Positions 6,415-15,848 of a DNA stretch of 64,000 nt are shown piece after piece. Positions within the stretch are counted from its first letter, which is position 1; each line of letters begins with the position of its first letter. The position numbers and the translations under genes were made by a program. The notes under the pieces were generated by a model. It saw only the letters and a program-made list of their open reading frames with translations, was not told the DNA's origin and ran no database searches. The stretch spans positions 1,042,685 through 1,106,684 of the forward strand of contig ATWD01000002.1 of the NCBI GenBank assembly GCA_000421065.1. The letters run 5' to 3'. The DNA is from Acidobacteriaceae bacterium TAA 166. GTDB taxonomy: Bacteria > Acidobacteriota > Terriglobia > Terriglobales > Acidobacteriaceae.

Positions 6415-9330
6415 ATGATGAATCTGACTGCCTACCATGCAAAGCTCTTTGCCCATGAGCTGACAAAACGATCCAGTTCCGACAACGTGGACAAACTTGC
6501 GTCCGCACTTTCTGATGCGCAAGTTGATCTCAATCCGCATCAGATTGAAGCGGCTTTATTTGCATTCCGTTCCCCTCTGTCGAAGGGCGCGATCCTTGCA
6601 GATGAAGTTGGTCTCGGAAAGACCATTGAGGCAGGCATCTTACTTGCCCAGCATTGGGCGGAGCGACGACGCACCTTGCTTGTCATCTGCCCTGCAAATC
6701 TTCGCAAACAGTGGAGTCAGGAACTACTCGATAAGTTTTTCCTTCCAAGCGTCATCCTGGAAACCAAGACCTTCAATGAAGCGATTCGTTCGGGCAATCT
6801 AAATCCTTTCCAGCAGTCCAAGATCATCATTTGCTCTTTCCAATTTGCGCGCTCTAAAGAGCCGTATCTGCGAAACACGCCTTGGAATCTCATTGTTATC
6901 GACGAAGCGCATCGCTTACGAAACGTCTACAAGCCCAGCAACAAGGTTGCAAACTCTATCAAGAATGCCGTGAGCAGCTTTCAAAAAGTCCTTCTGACGG
7001 CCACACCTCTGCAAAACTCCCTTTTGGAGCTATATGGTCTCGTCAGTATCGTGGATGAGTTCACTTTCGGCGATCTCCGCAGCTTTCGCGCCCAATTTTC
7101 CCGGCTCTCGGACAAAGCGGACTTTGATGCGCTCAAGCAGCGGCTTCGTCCGATCTGTCAGCGCACCTTGCGACGGCAGGTGCTCGCTTACGTGCCATAC
7201 ACCAACCGACACGCGATGGTGCAGGAGTTCTATCCGAGTGCCGCCGAGCAGCAACTTTACGAACTTGTCTCCGAATACCTCAAAGGCGACAAACTGTACG
7301 CGCTTCCTGCAAGTCAGCGACAGCTCATGACCCTTATTTTGCGGAAGCTGCTCGCCTCATCAACTTATGCCATCTCCGATACCTTGCTGGGACTTGCAAA
7401 CAAGCTAGGAGCGATAGAAACCGAGCAACAAAAAGCAGCCGATGTCTCCACAGTTATTGCGGATGACTTCGAGACGCTCGCTGAAGTTCAGGAGGAATGG
7501 GTTGAAGAGGATGAAGATTCAGAATCAGAAGATGGAAACGAGAAGAAGGGGCCGGATCAGCTGACACCGGAGCAACTTGCCGAACTTCGGGCTGAGAGAG
7601 ACAAGCTCCAACAGTTTCATGCTCTCGCAAAGGCAATTCAGACCAACTCCAAAGGCGACGCGCTTCTCACTGCACTGCAACGCGGTTTTGAAGCTGCGCG
7701 TACCGTCCGAATGGAGAATGGCACCGGCGCTCTCCAACAGAAGGCCATTATATTTACCGAGTCGCGCCGCACTCAGGAGTACCTCTTCAATCTGCTCCAG
7801 CAGACAGAGTTTGCCGGAAAGGTCGTGCTCTTCAACGGCACTAACACCGACCCCCAAAGTCAGGCCATCTATCAGGCTTGGATGAGGCAACACGCCGGGA
7901 CCGACCGCATTACCGGCTCGCCTACTGCCGACAAGCGCGCCGCTCTGGTCGAGTATTTCCGAGACGACGCGAACATCATGATTGCCACTGAAGCAGCAGC
8001 AGAGGGCATCAATCTCCAATTCTGCAATCTGGTCGTTAATTATGACATGCCGTGGAATCCGCAACGCATTGAACAACGCATCGGAAGGTGCCACCGCTAC
8101 GGCCAGAAGTACGATGTGGTTGTCGTCAACTTCCTCAATAAAGCAAACGCTGCGGATGTTCGTGTCTACCAACTTCTTGCGGAGAAGTTCAAGCTCTTCG
8201 ACGGAGTGTTCGGAGCCAGTGATGAGGTCATCGGTGCCATCGAATCCGGTGTGGACTTTGAGAAGCGCATCGTTGCTATCTATCAGCAGTGCCGCACCAC
8301 GGAACAGATCGAATTCCAGTTCGACCGACTCCAACAGGAACTCGAATCGCAGATTGCCCAGGCTCGTAGCGATGCTAGTGAGCAGCTTCTTAACAACTTC
8401 GATCAGGAAGTCATTGAACGTGTCCGCGTCTCCAGCGGAGCGGCTTTGGGGCGATTTGAAGACCTGCTTTGGCGAGTAACGGCTTTCTACCTTACTCCGT
8501 ATGCTCGCTTCGACACTCCGGGCCACACCTTCTATCTAGAGCGTGATCCATTCTCGATATCTTCAGGTAGTCCGCAGCCGGTCAACCCCGGTCCTTACCG
8601 GATGGGCAAGAACGTCGAGGATGCAAACACCTATCGGGTGGGACATCCTCTGGCCCAACAAGTTCTGAGAAGCTGCTGTGCGCTTCCTACCCCCAAGGTA
8701 GAGCTGCGCTTCAATCTAAGTCGCAGCGGTAAGCGTATTGCCATTTTGGAATCTTTACCCGTCCGTAGTGGATGGCTCACCTGTGCCCGGTTCACCCTCA
8801 GCGGCTTCGAGACGGAAGACCACATTCTTCTTAGCGGCGTTCTCGATAACGGCCAGCCACTTGAGCCAGTGGCCTGCAAGCGCCTTTTTGACCTTGAGGG
8901 GAAGCTAGGACAGCCGCTATTGCTGGAGCCGCCGGATGTGCTCGCTGCGGAGCTAGATAAAGAGCAGCAGCGCGTCTTGGGGGACCTTGAAGCACGCAAC
9001 GGGAAGTGGCTCGACTCTGAGATCGAGAAACTTGATCGCTGGACTGAAGACCTCAAGTTCGGACTGGAGCAGGAAATCAAAGATCTCGATAAAGAGATTC
9101 GTGAGGCGCGACGCGAATCTGTCGCCGCCGCTGGCCTACAGCACAAACTGGAGCATCAGCGTCGCCTAAAGGATCTGACTACTGCCCGCAACCAGCGCCG
9201 TAAAGACCTTTTTATCGCCCAGGACGAGGTTGAAGCACGCCGTGAGACCTTGATTGTAGACATTGAAGGAAAGCTAAAACAGAAGCAAGAGTTGATACAG
9301 CTCTTCGTCATTCGCTGGAGGTTGGACTGA
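6415..9330 (+). CDS. SNF2-family DEAD/DEAH helicase
   Basis: This 971-residue superfamily 2 ATPase of the Swi2/Snf2 (RapA-like) type is the first gene of a five-gene operon. Walker A is ADEVGLGKT (62-70), the Walker B box is DEAH (163-166) in VIDEAHRLRN, and motif VI is QRIGRCHRYGQ near 554-563. An acidic linker (EEDEDSESEDGNEKKG) sits between the RecA lobes. The last 120 or so residues are a charged coiled coil. SNF2 proteins translocate on double-stranded DNA. Relatives such as DrmD in DISARM and phage-defence islands act with methyltransferases, but the DrmA and DrmB partners are absent here. The stop overlaps the next ATG by 1 nt (TGATG), showing translational coupling. Confidence 0.9.
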   Translation: MMNLTAYHAKLFAHELTKRSSSDNVDKLASALSDAQVDLNPHQIEAALFAFRSPLSKGAILADEVGLGKTIEAGILLAQHWAERRRTLLVICPANLRKQWSQELLDKFFLPSVILETKTFNEAIRSGNLNPFQQSKIIICSFQFARSKEPYLRNTPWNLIVIDEAHRLRNVYKPSNKVANSIKNAVSSFQKVLLTATPLQNSLLELYGLVSIVDEFTFGDLRSFRAQFSRLSDKADFDALKQRLRPICQRTLRRQVLAYVPYTNRHAMVQEFYPSAAEQQLYELVSEYLKGDKLYALPASQRQLMTLILRKLLASSTYAISDTLLGLANKLGAIETEQQKAADVSTVIADDFETLAEVQEEWVEEDEDSESEDGNEKKGPDQLTPEQLAELRAERDKLQQFHALAKAIQTNSKGDALLTALQRGFEAARTVRMENGTGALQQKAIIFTESRRTQEYLFNLLQQTEFAGKVVLFNGTNTDPQSQAIYQAWMRQHAGTDRITGSPTADKRAALVEYFRDDANIMIATEAAAEGINLQFCNLVVNYDMPWNPQRIEQRIGRCHRYGQKYDVVVVNFLNKANAADVRVYQLLAEKFKLFDGVFGASDEVIGAIESGVDFEKRIVAIYQQCRTTEQIEFQFDRLQQELESQIAQARSDASEQLLNNFDQEVIERVRVSSGAALGRFEDLLWRVTAFYLTPYARFDTPGHTFYLERDPFSISSGSPQPVNPGPYRMGKNVEDANTYRVGHPLAQQVLRSCCALPTPKVELRFNLSRSGKRIAILESLPVRSGWLTCARFTLSGFETEDHILLSGVLDNGQPLEPVACKRLFDLEGKLGQPLLLEPPDVLAAELDKEQQRVLGDLEARNGKWLDSEIEKLDRWTEDLKFGLEQEIKDLDKEIREARRESVAAAGLQHKLEHQRRLKDLTTARNQRRKDLFIAQDEVEARRETLIVDIEGKLKQKQELIQLFVIRWRLD

Positions 9331-11099
9331 TGGAACCGACGATTACCTGCCCAAAATGCAAGACCGAGTTCCCGTTAACGGAGTCTCTTGCGGCTCCATT
9401 GATAGAAGCAACTCGCCGACAGTTTGAAAAGAAGCTGTCTCAGAAAGACGAGGAGATCGCCCTACGCGAACAGTCTTTGCGTGACAAAGAAAGGCAAATT
9501 GTCGAAGAGAAGCGGGCACTTGAGCAACAGGTTGTAGATCGAGTGGATCAGCAACTCAAGACGGAACGAGCACGGGTAGTTGAAGAAGAGTCCAGGAAGG
9601 CAAAGCTCGCCAGCGCAGCCGAGCTTGAAACGAAGGCCAAAGAGCTTACAGACCTTCAAGAAGTTCTTAAAAGGCGCGATGAGAAACTTGCCGAAGCTCA
9701 GAAAGCGCAAGCTGAGTTGATCAAGAAGCAGCGTGAGTTGGATGATGCCAAACGTGAGCTCGAATTGACCGTTCAGACCCGCGTGCAAGATAGCCTCACG
9801 GAAGTCCGTTCTCAAGCAAAGCGAGAAGCCGAAGAAGCACACAAACTGAAGGTAATGGAAAAGGATCAAGCCATTGCCACGATGCAGGAAAACATTACTG
9901 CGCTGAAGCTACAGAATGAACAGATTGCCCAACGTGAACAAGAAGTGCGTGAGAAAGAAAAACAGGTCCTGGAAGAGAAACGTGGACTTGAACAGCAAGT
10001 CTCAGATCAGGTGGCCCAGCAACTCAAGGCCGAGCGGGCGCGGGTAATCGAAGAAGAGTCGAAGAAAGCGAAGCTCGCCAGTGAAGCGGAACTTGACGCG
10101 AAAGCCAAAGAGCTTGCAGATCTTCAAGAAGTTCTCAAGGTGCGTGACGAGAAGTTAGCGGAAGCCCAGAAGTCGCAAGCGGAGTTAATCAAAAAACAGC
10201 GAGAGTTGGATGACGCTAAGCGCGAACTGGAATTGACCGTTGAAACGCGCGTGCAGGAAGGGCTTTCTGAAGTTCGCACCCTGGCAAAGCGGGAGGCTGA
10301 GGAGGGACTCAGGCTGAAGGTAATGGAAAAAGATCAAACCATTGCCTCCATGCAGCAGAAGATCGAAGAGCTGAAACAAAAGGCCGAGCAAGGCTCCCAG
10401 CAGTTACAGGGCGAAGTCCAGGAACTTGAATTGGAGAATCTGCTCCGAGCCAAATTCCCCTACGACACCATCGAGCCAGTACCTAAGGGCGAGTTCGGAG
10501 GCGATACGCTTCATCGTGTTGGTAGTCCCGGTGGTCTAATGAGTGGCACAATTCTTTGGGAAACCAAGCGCACAAAAAACTGGAGTAGTGCGTGGCTCAC
10601 CAAATTGCGCGACGACCAGCGCACGGCTAAGGCCGATTTGTCCGTGCTTGTATCTCAAACCTTACCAAGTGGTATTGAGACCTTCGATGTCATCGACGGG
10701 GTTTGGATCGCACATCCACGATGCGTATTGCCTGTTGCTACCATTTTGCGGCACACACTTCTTCAAGTGAACTCAGCACGACTGGTCACCGAAGGGCAGC
10801 AGACTAAAGCTGAAATGGTCTATCAATACCTCACCGGGCCGAGATTTCGCCAGCGCGTCGAGGCAATCGTGGAGGCATTTTCCTCTATGCAGGAGGATTT
10901 GGACAAAGAGCGTAAAGCAATCATGAGGCAATGGGCGAAACGCGAAGAACAGATCGAACGTGTAATGGGAGCTACTGTTGGGATGTACGGTGACCTCCAA
11001 GGAATAGCAGGCAAGTCGTTGCGGGAAATAGAAGGCCTAGAGTTACCTGGCACTTCAGAACCGAGCATGGAATTGTTCACTCCGAAAGAACTTCTATGA
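9330..11099 (+). CDS. DUF2130 protein: zinc-ribbon-like start, duplicated coiled coil, predicted PD-(D/E)XK-type domain
   Basis: This protein has 589 residues. It opens with TITCPKCKTEFPL, a half zinc ribbon. Residues about 30-370 are a long charged coiled coil containing a near-perfect tandem duplication of 156 residues (41-196 and 197-352). From about 375 comes the conserved DUF2130 region, including GTILWETKRTKNWSSAW and DDQRTAKADLSVLV. The E-x-K pairing and following strands fit the PD-(D/E)XK-like nuclease fold proposed for this family. The role in the operon is unknown. The layout suggests a long rod holding a DNA-binding or nuclease head, comparable to RmuC-type proteins. Its end overlaps the next gene by 4 bp (ATGA). 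Confidence 0.75.
   Translation: MEPTITCPKCKTEFPLTESLAAPLIEATRRQFEKKLSQKDEEIALREQSLRDKERQIVEEKRALEQQVVDRVDQQLKTERARVVEEESRKAKLASAAELETKAKELTDLQEVLKRRDEKLAEAQKAQAELIKKQRELDDAKRELELTVQTRVQDSLTEVRSQAKREAEEAHKLKVMEKDQAIATMQENITALKLQNEQIAQREQEVREKEKQVLEEKRGLEQQVSDQVAQQLKAERARVIEEESKKAKLASEAELDAKAKELADLQEVLKVRDEKLAEAQKSQAELIKKQRELDDAKRELELTVETRVQEGLSEVRTLAKREAEEGLRLKVMEKDQTIASMQQKIEELKQKAEQGSQQLQGEVQELELENLLRAKFPYDTIEPVPKGEFGGDTLHRVGSPGGLMSGTILWETKRTKNWSSAWLTKLRDDQRTAKADLSVLVSQTLPSGIETFDVIDGVWIAHPRCVLPVATILRHTLLQVNSARLVTEGQQTKAEMVYQYLTGPRFRQRVEAIVEAFSSMQEDLDKERKAIMRQWAKREEQIERVMGATVGMYGDLQGIAGKSLREIEGLELPGTSEPSMELFTPKELL
9450..10385 (+). repeat. Internal tandem duplication, 2 x 468 bp, in the DUF2130 gene
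   Basis: Copy 1 is 9450-9917 and copy 2 is 9918-10385. At protein level the copies are nearly identical (for example AELIKKQRELDDAKRELELT in both). At DNA level they differ mainly at third codon positions, so the duplication has been kept by selection rather than being an assembly artefact. Confidence 0.85.
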
Positions 11100-14000
11100 C
11101 AGAAAATCAGGAGGGCATGACCATGACGGTAAAGTCGGATACTTGGCCACGGGGGGCGGAGTGGCGTCGGTGGGATCTGCACGTTCACACACCGGCAAGT
11201 CTTCTAGGAACATCCTTTGTAGGCGTTCAGTGGAACGACTACATGAATGCGTTGGAAGAATCTGTAGCTCGCCACAACGTTGCTGTTATTGGCGTTACAG
11301 ATTACATGTCCATTGATGGGTATGAACAAGTTGTTGCTCTTCGGAATGCAACAACACATCCAAAGCTCTCATCCGCACTTCTACTGCCAAACATCGAATT
11401 TAGGAGTCTGCCGCATACCAAGACTGGGCAAGCGCTCAATATTCATTTGATTGTCAGTACCTCAGACCCGCAGCACATCGACAAACTAAAGAAATCTCTC
11501 AGGAACCTGAAATACAAATACAACCAGCAGAGCTATGGTTGCATTCGTGAGGAGTTGATTGACTTTGCACAGCAACAAAATTCAACTCTGGTTGATGATG
11601 CCGCTTACAAGTTCGGTGTGGAGCAATTCAAACCCTCGCATACTGACATCTTTGAATGGCTTCAAAACGACAAATGGCTGACAGATAACAGTGTTGTCGG
11701 GATTGCCAATGGAAATGACGGTATAAGCGGCCTTCCGTTAGACAGCTTCGCGGCAACCCGCGATGAACTGTTACGACGTTCTGACTTCATCTTCAGTGGG
11801 AACCCTAATGACCGAAAGCATTACCTCGGTCAGAAGCCAGGTATTTCACCTGAGAGCATTAGAAGCCAATACAAAACCCTTAAGCCCTGCTTCCACGGCT
11901 CCGATGCACACGAAATTGCGAAACTCTTCGAGCCAGCCGAAAAACGGTATTGCTGGTTAAAGGCCGACCCAACCTTTCTTGGCCTATTGCAAGCCATAAA
12001 GGAACCAGAATCGCGCGCTTTCATCGGCGAAGTGCCTCCAAAGCTCCTTGAGGTGTCTGGCCAAAAAAGATATTTCATTGACAGGGTGGAGATTGCGAAG
12101 GTGTCCGGTAGCACCTTCCCTGATAAGTGGCTAGACAAATGTTCCGTGCCCCTAAACACTGACCTCATCGCCATCATAGGCAATAAAGGAAGCGGGAAAA
12201 GCGCGCTTGCGGATGTCATCGCTCTTCTAGGCCATTCGCAGCGGAAGGCGCATTTTACGTTTCTCAAGAAGGAACGTTTCCGCGGTAAATCGGGAGAACC
12301 TGCAAAGCACTTCGTCGGAAAGCTTGTGTGGTGCGACTCAAGTAGCGAAGATCAGAATCTTAATGAAGACACGCCCCCCGAGAAAGTAGAACTTGTTCGC
12401 TACATCCCACAAGGACATTTTGAAGAGCTTTGCAACGAACATGTATCTGGAAAATCGAATGCTTTTGAACGCGAGCTTCGATCTGTGATCTTCTCGCACG
12501 CCGGAGAGTCTATTCGGCTAGGGGCATTAGATTTTGACCAGCTGATCGAACGGCAGGAAGGCAGTTACAGAGATCAGCTTGCCGATTTCAGGAAGCAGCT
12601 TAACAGACTAAATCAAGACATTTCTGGTATTGAGGATCAGCTACAACCGGAGATCAGGAAGAACCTTAATGAAAAACTTTCTCTTCAGGCAAAAGAAATC
12701 GAAGAGCACCAGAAGCTACAGCCTGAAACGCTGGCCAAGCCAACAGGCGCATTAGACCCCGAACAAACTCGGGCAGCCAGCGAACTGGACTCAATAGTAG
12801 GCGCTCTGAAAACTCTTGATGGGCGTGCCATTGAACATTCCACAACTCAGGCATCCATCGCGGCGCGGACCAAGGCGGTCCAAAATATCCGCGAACGAAT
12901 GCGTCTTCTGAAGCGTGCATACGACCAGTTCCAAGAAGAAACCAATAAAGACTTTGAGACGTTGGGAGTCAATCTGGCGGATGTCGTGACGATGACAACC
13001 AATGATGCACCATTGACCGCTGTTGAAGTAGAAATCCCCAATTCTCAATCCGCATTGAACGGGGAAATATCCAAGGATGCTGCTGAGAAAGAGAATCTCA
13101 GAAAGCAACAAGAAGCTCTGAATGCCAAACTGAACGCGCCCCAACTAGCCTATCAGCAGAGCCAGAATGCTCTCACCGAATGGAACTCTAAATTAGAGGA
13201 GCTAACTGGAACTGCTGAACAGCCTGAAACCTTGGAAGGATTGAAGGCTCGAATCGCCCAACTTGATGGTCTTCCCAAGACTCTTGAAGAGCGTCGTGGA
13301 CAGCGGAAGACCCTGACGGGAGAGATTTATGACGTTTTGGATGCACAGCGTAAGGCCCGCGAACTCTTGTTCAAGCCGGTGCAGGATTTGATCCAGGGTA
13401 ATAAGCTCATACGCGATGATTACAAGCTCCAGTTCTTGGCTACTCTAGGTGGAACATCAGAATCTTTGGCTGCACCGCTCTTTACGCTCCTCAAGCAGAA
13501 CTCAGGATCATTTAGAGGAGAAGACGAAAGCTATTCGACCGTAAAGAAGATTGCTGAGAAATACGATTTCAATAAACGGGATGATGTCGTTAAATTTGTC
13601 GAAGAGCTTCACAAGGAAATTCAAGATGCGGCAGGCGGCGGCGCTGTAAATAGTGTGGGCATCGCAAACATGTTGAGACGCGATAGAGCTGTAAAGGACA
13701 AAACAGCCGGAGACGTGTACGACCTGCTTTACAGCCTTTCATTTCTGGAGCCGCGCTACACGCTCCTTTTTCAGGATGCACAGATCGAGCAACTTTCTCC
13801 AGGGCAGAGAGGCGCACTGCTGCTCATTTTCTACTTGCTGGTTGATAAAGGCAGGAACCCGATCATCCTCGATCAACCGGAGGAGAATCTTGATAACGAA
13901 ACGGTTGTGAGTCTACTGGTACCCGTGCTGAGCGAGGCAAAGAGGAAGAGGCAGATCATTATGGCCACGCATAATCCGAACTTGGCCGTCGTTTGCGATG

Positions 14001-14173
14001 CGGAACAGGTAATCTATTCGACCTTCGATAGAAAGAACGCATCCACGATCACTTATGTATCGGGAGCGATTGAGAACCCTGAGATCAACAGGCATGTTGT
14101 AGATGTGCTAGAAGGCACAATGCCTGCCTTCCAGAACCGGAGAGAAAAGTATCAGGAACCTTATGCAAAATAA
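11096..14173 (+). CDS. PHP-domain / SMC-like ABC ATPase (TrlF- or Ppl-like)
   Basis: This 1025-residue fusion has an N-terminal PHP phosphoesterase domain with WDLHVHT (D27, H29, H31), IGVTDY near residue 65 and HGSDAH near 268. These are the metal-binding motifs of the family. It is followed by a split ABC/SMC-type ATPase with Walker A GNKGSGKS (about 362-369), a long coiled-coil insertion (about 470-750), signature-like LSPGQRGA near 900, Walker B IILDQPEENLD (about 923-933) and the switch histidine in THNPN. PHP plus SMC-like ATPase is the layout of the single-gene Ppl defence protein and of TrlF-family proteins associated with type III restriction loci. It probably senses or processes foreign DNA ends or nucleotides. 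It overlaps its neighbours on both sides (4 and 11 bp). Confidence 0.85.
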   Translation: MTENQEGMTMTVKSDTWPRGAEWRRWDLHVHTPASLLGTSFVGVQWNDYMNALEESVARHNVAVIGVTDYMSIDGYEQVVALRNATTHPKLSSALLLPNIEFRSLPHTKTGQALNIHLIVSTSDPQHIDKLKKSLRNLKYKYNQQSYGCIREELIDFAQQQNSTLVDDAAYKFGVEQFKPSHTDIFEWLQNDKWLTDNSVVGIANGNDGISGLPLDSFAATRDELLRRSDFIFSGNPNDRKHYLGQKPGISPESIRSQYKTLKPCFHGSDAHEIAKLFEPAEKRYCWLKADPTFLGLLQAIKEPESRAFIGEVPPKLLEVSGQKRYFIDRVEIAKVSGSTFPDKWLDKCSVPLNTDLIAIIGNKGSGKSALADVIALLGHSQRKAHFTFLKKERFRGKSGEPAKHFVGKLVWCDSSSEDQNLNEDTPPEKVELVRYIPQGHFEELCNEHVSGKSNAFERELRSVIFSHAGESIRLGALDFDQLIERQEGSYRDQLADFRKQLNRLNQDISGIEDQLQPEIRKNLNEKLSLQAKEIEEHQKLQPETLAKPTGALDPEQTRAASELDSIVGALKTLDGRAIEHSTTQASIAARTKAVQNIRERMRLLKRAYDQFQEETNKDFETLGVNLADVVTMTTNDAPLTAVEVEIPNSQSALNGEISKDAAEKENLRKQQEALNAKLNAPQLAYQQSQNALTEWNSKLEELTGTAEQPETLEGLKARIAQLDGLPKTLEERRGQRKTLTGEIYDVLDAQRKARELLFKPVQDLIQGNKLIRDDYKLQFLATLGGTSESLAAPLFTLLKQNSGSFRGEDESYSTVKKIAEKYDFNKRDDVVKFVEELHKEIQDAAGGGAVNSVGIANMLRRDRAVKDKTAGDVYDLLYSLSFLEPRYTLLFQDAQIEQLSPGQRGALLLIFYLLVDKGRNPIILDQPEENLDNETVVSLLVPVLSEAKRKRQIIMATHNPNLAVVCDAEQVIYSTFDRKNASTITYVSGAIENPEINRHVVDVLEGTMPAFQNRREKYQEPYAK

Positions 14174-15848
14174 GCAGAGACTCGAACTGACATGGATTGG
14201 GAAGGAGAACCGGCCACGGCTGGAGCCTCGTATCCTGCTTGAAGACCAAGAGAAGAGCTATCACGCCAAGCAGCGCGTGACCGATAACGACCTCTTCGAC
14301 AATCGTCTGATCTTCGGCGACAATTTGCTCGCGCTGAAAGCTCTGGAGCAAGAGTTCACAGACAAGGTGAAATGCGTCTTCATCGACCCACCGTACAATA
14401 CAGGCTCAGCTTTTGAGCACTATGACGACGGCGTTGAACATTCAATTTGGCTGTCACTGATGCGGGATCGGCTAGAAATCCTCAATCGACTGCTATCAAG
14501 AGACGGCAGCCTTTGGGTAACGATCGATGACAATGAGGCTCATTACTTGAAGGTTCTTTGCGACGAGGTATTTGGACGACCAAACTTTATCGCAAATATC
14601 GTTTGGCAAAAGCGAACCTCACGAGAGAACCGGGCCGCTGTTGGCTCTTCCCATGACCACATTCTTGTATACGCAAAGATGCCTGCACCTGAATGGAAGG
14701 CCTTTCGCAATAAATTGCCCGCAAACGACGCAGGGTTCAGCAATCCAGACCACGATCCACGCGGTCCTTGGCGCTCGATCCCATTCTCAGCCCAGGGCTT
14801 TCGAGAGAATCAGATGTACAAGATTCTGACACCTACAGGTAAGACTCTTGATCCACCGAAAGGTCGATGCTGGGGCGCGACCGAGCCGGAATACAGGAAA
14901 TATGAGGCAGACGGACGAGTCTATTTTCCCAAGGGTGGCGATGGAAGACCGCGGATCAAGCTCTTTCGAGGTGAAGAGGAGGGGCTTGTTCCGATGACAT
15001 GGTGGACGGCCGCGGATTGCGGAGACACCGAGGAGTCGAAGAAAGAAATTTTGGCGCTATATCCCGACCAAGAGCCTTTCGGCACTCCAAAACCGGAACG
15101 TCTTCTCAAGCAGATCATCACTATTGCCACGAAAGAGGGAGATCTCGTCCTTGACTCTTTCGCTGGATCTGGCACAACAGGGGCGGTAGCACAAAAGATG
15201 AAGCGTCGTTGGATAATGGTCGAACTTGGAGAGCACACCTACACACACATCATTCCCCGGCTGACCAAGGTTATTGACGGCACAGATTCGGGAGGTGTTA
15301 CGGAATCGACCTCCTGGAAAGGTGGCGGCGGTTTTCGTTGCTTTCATCTCGCACCGTCTCTACTAGAAAAAGACCGCTTCGGAAACCTCATCATCAGCAA
15401 ACAATACAACGCGACGATGCTTGCCGAGGCTATGTGCAAGATTATGGGCTTCACCTACGCTCCAAGCGACGAACTCTATTGGCAGCAGGGTCGTTCCACT
15501 GAGAACGACTTCCTTTACGTCACGACGCAGACGCTTACTCGTGAGCAGCTCGCTAAGCTGAGCGATGAGGTCGGCGAACATCGCAGCCTCCTTATCTGCT
15601 GTGCCGCTTTTCGAGGGAAAGCCGATGCCTTCCCCAACCTGACGGTGAAGAAGATTCCATCGGCGGTTCTGGCAAAGTGCGAGTGGGGTCATGACGATTA
15701 CAGCCTCAATGTCGCCAACCTTCCAAAAGTCGCACCTCAGCCTGAACCGCCAGCAGATGCCGAACAGCCGCTGACGCCAAAGCAAGCCCGTCGTCGTGCT
15801 GCGCAAGCGAACCTGTTTACGGCTGACAGCAACGGAGGTGCAGAGTGA
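14163..15848 (+). CDS. Type III (Mod-like) DNA adenine methyltransferase
   Basis: This 561-residue beta-class amino-methyltransferase has catalytic motif IV DPPYNTG (75-81) before the S-adenosylmethionine-binding motif DSFAGSGTTG (331-340), the order typical of type III Mod subunits. The segment between them and the C-terminal third (about 380-540) should contain the target-recognition region. A positively charged tail ends the protein (KQARRRAAQANLF). It methylates adenine in the host recognition site and directs the adjacent Res protein. It overlaps the preceding ATPase gene by 11 bp and the following gene by 4 bp. Confidence 0.9.
   Translation: MQNKQRLELTWIGKENRPRLEPRILLEDQEKSYHAKQRVTDNDLFDNRLIFGDNLLALKALEQEFTDKVKCVFIDPPYNTGSAFEHYDDGVEHSIWLSLMRDRLEILNRLLSRDGSLWVTIDDNEAHYLKVLCDEVFGRPNFIANIVWQKRTSRENRAAVGSSHDHILVYAKMPAPEWKAFRNKLPANDAGFSNPDHDPRGPWRSIPFSAQGFRENQMYKILTPTGKTLDPPKGRCWGATEPEYRKYEADGRVYFPKGGDGRPRIKLFRGEEEGLVPMTWWTAADCGDTEESKKEILALYPDQEPFGTPKPERLLKQIITIATKEGDLVLDSFAGSGTTGAVAQKMKRRWIMVELGEHTYTHIIPRLTKVIDGTDSGGVTESTSWKGGGGFRCFHLAPSLLEKDRFGNLIISKQYNATMLAEAMCKIMGFTYAPSDELYWQQGRSTENDFLYVTTQTLTREQLAKLSDEVGEHRSLLICCAAFRGKADAFPNLTVKKIPSAVLAKCEWGHDDYSLNVANLPKVAPQPEPPADAEQPLTPKQARRRAAQANLFTADSNGGAE

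Noticed and set aside
7525..8526. Minus-strand open frame of 333 codons
   Set aside because: Antisense shadow of the SNF2 helicase, whose motifs run through the region in the plus frame.
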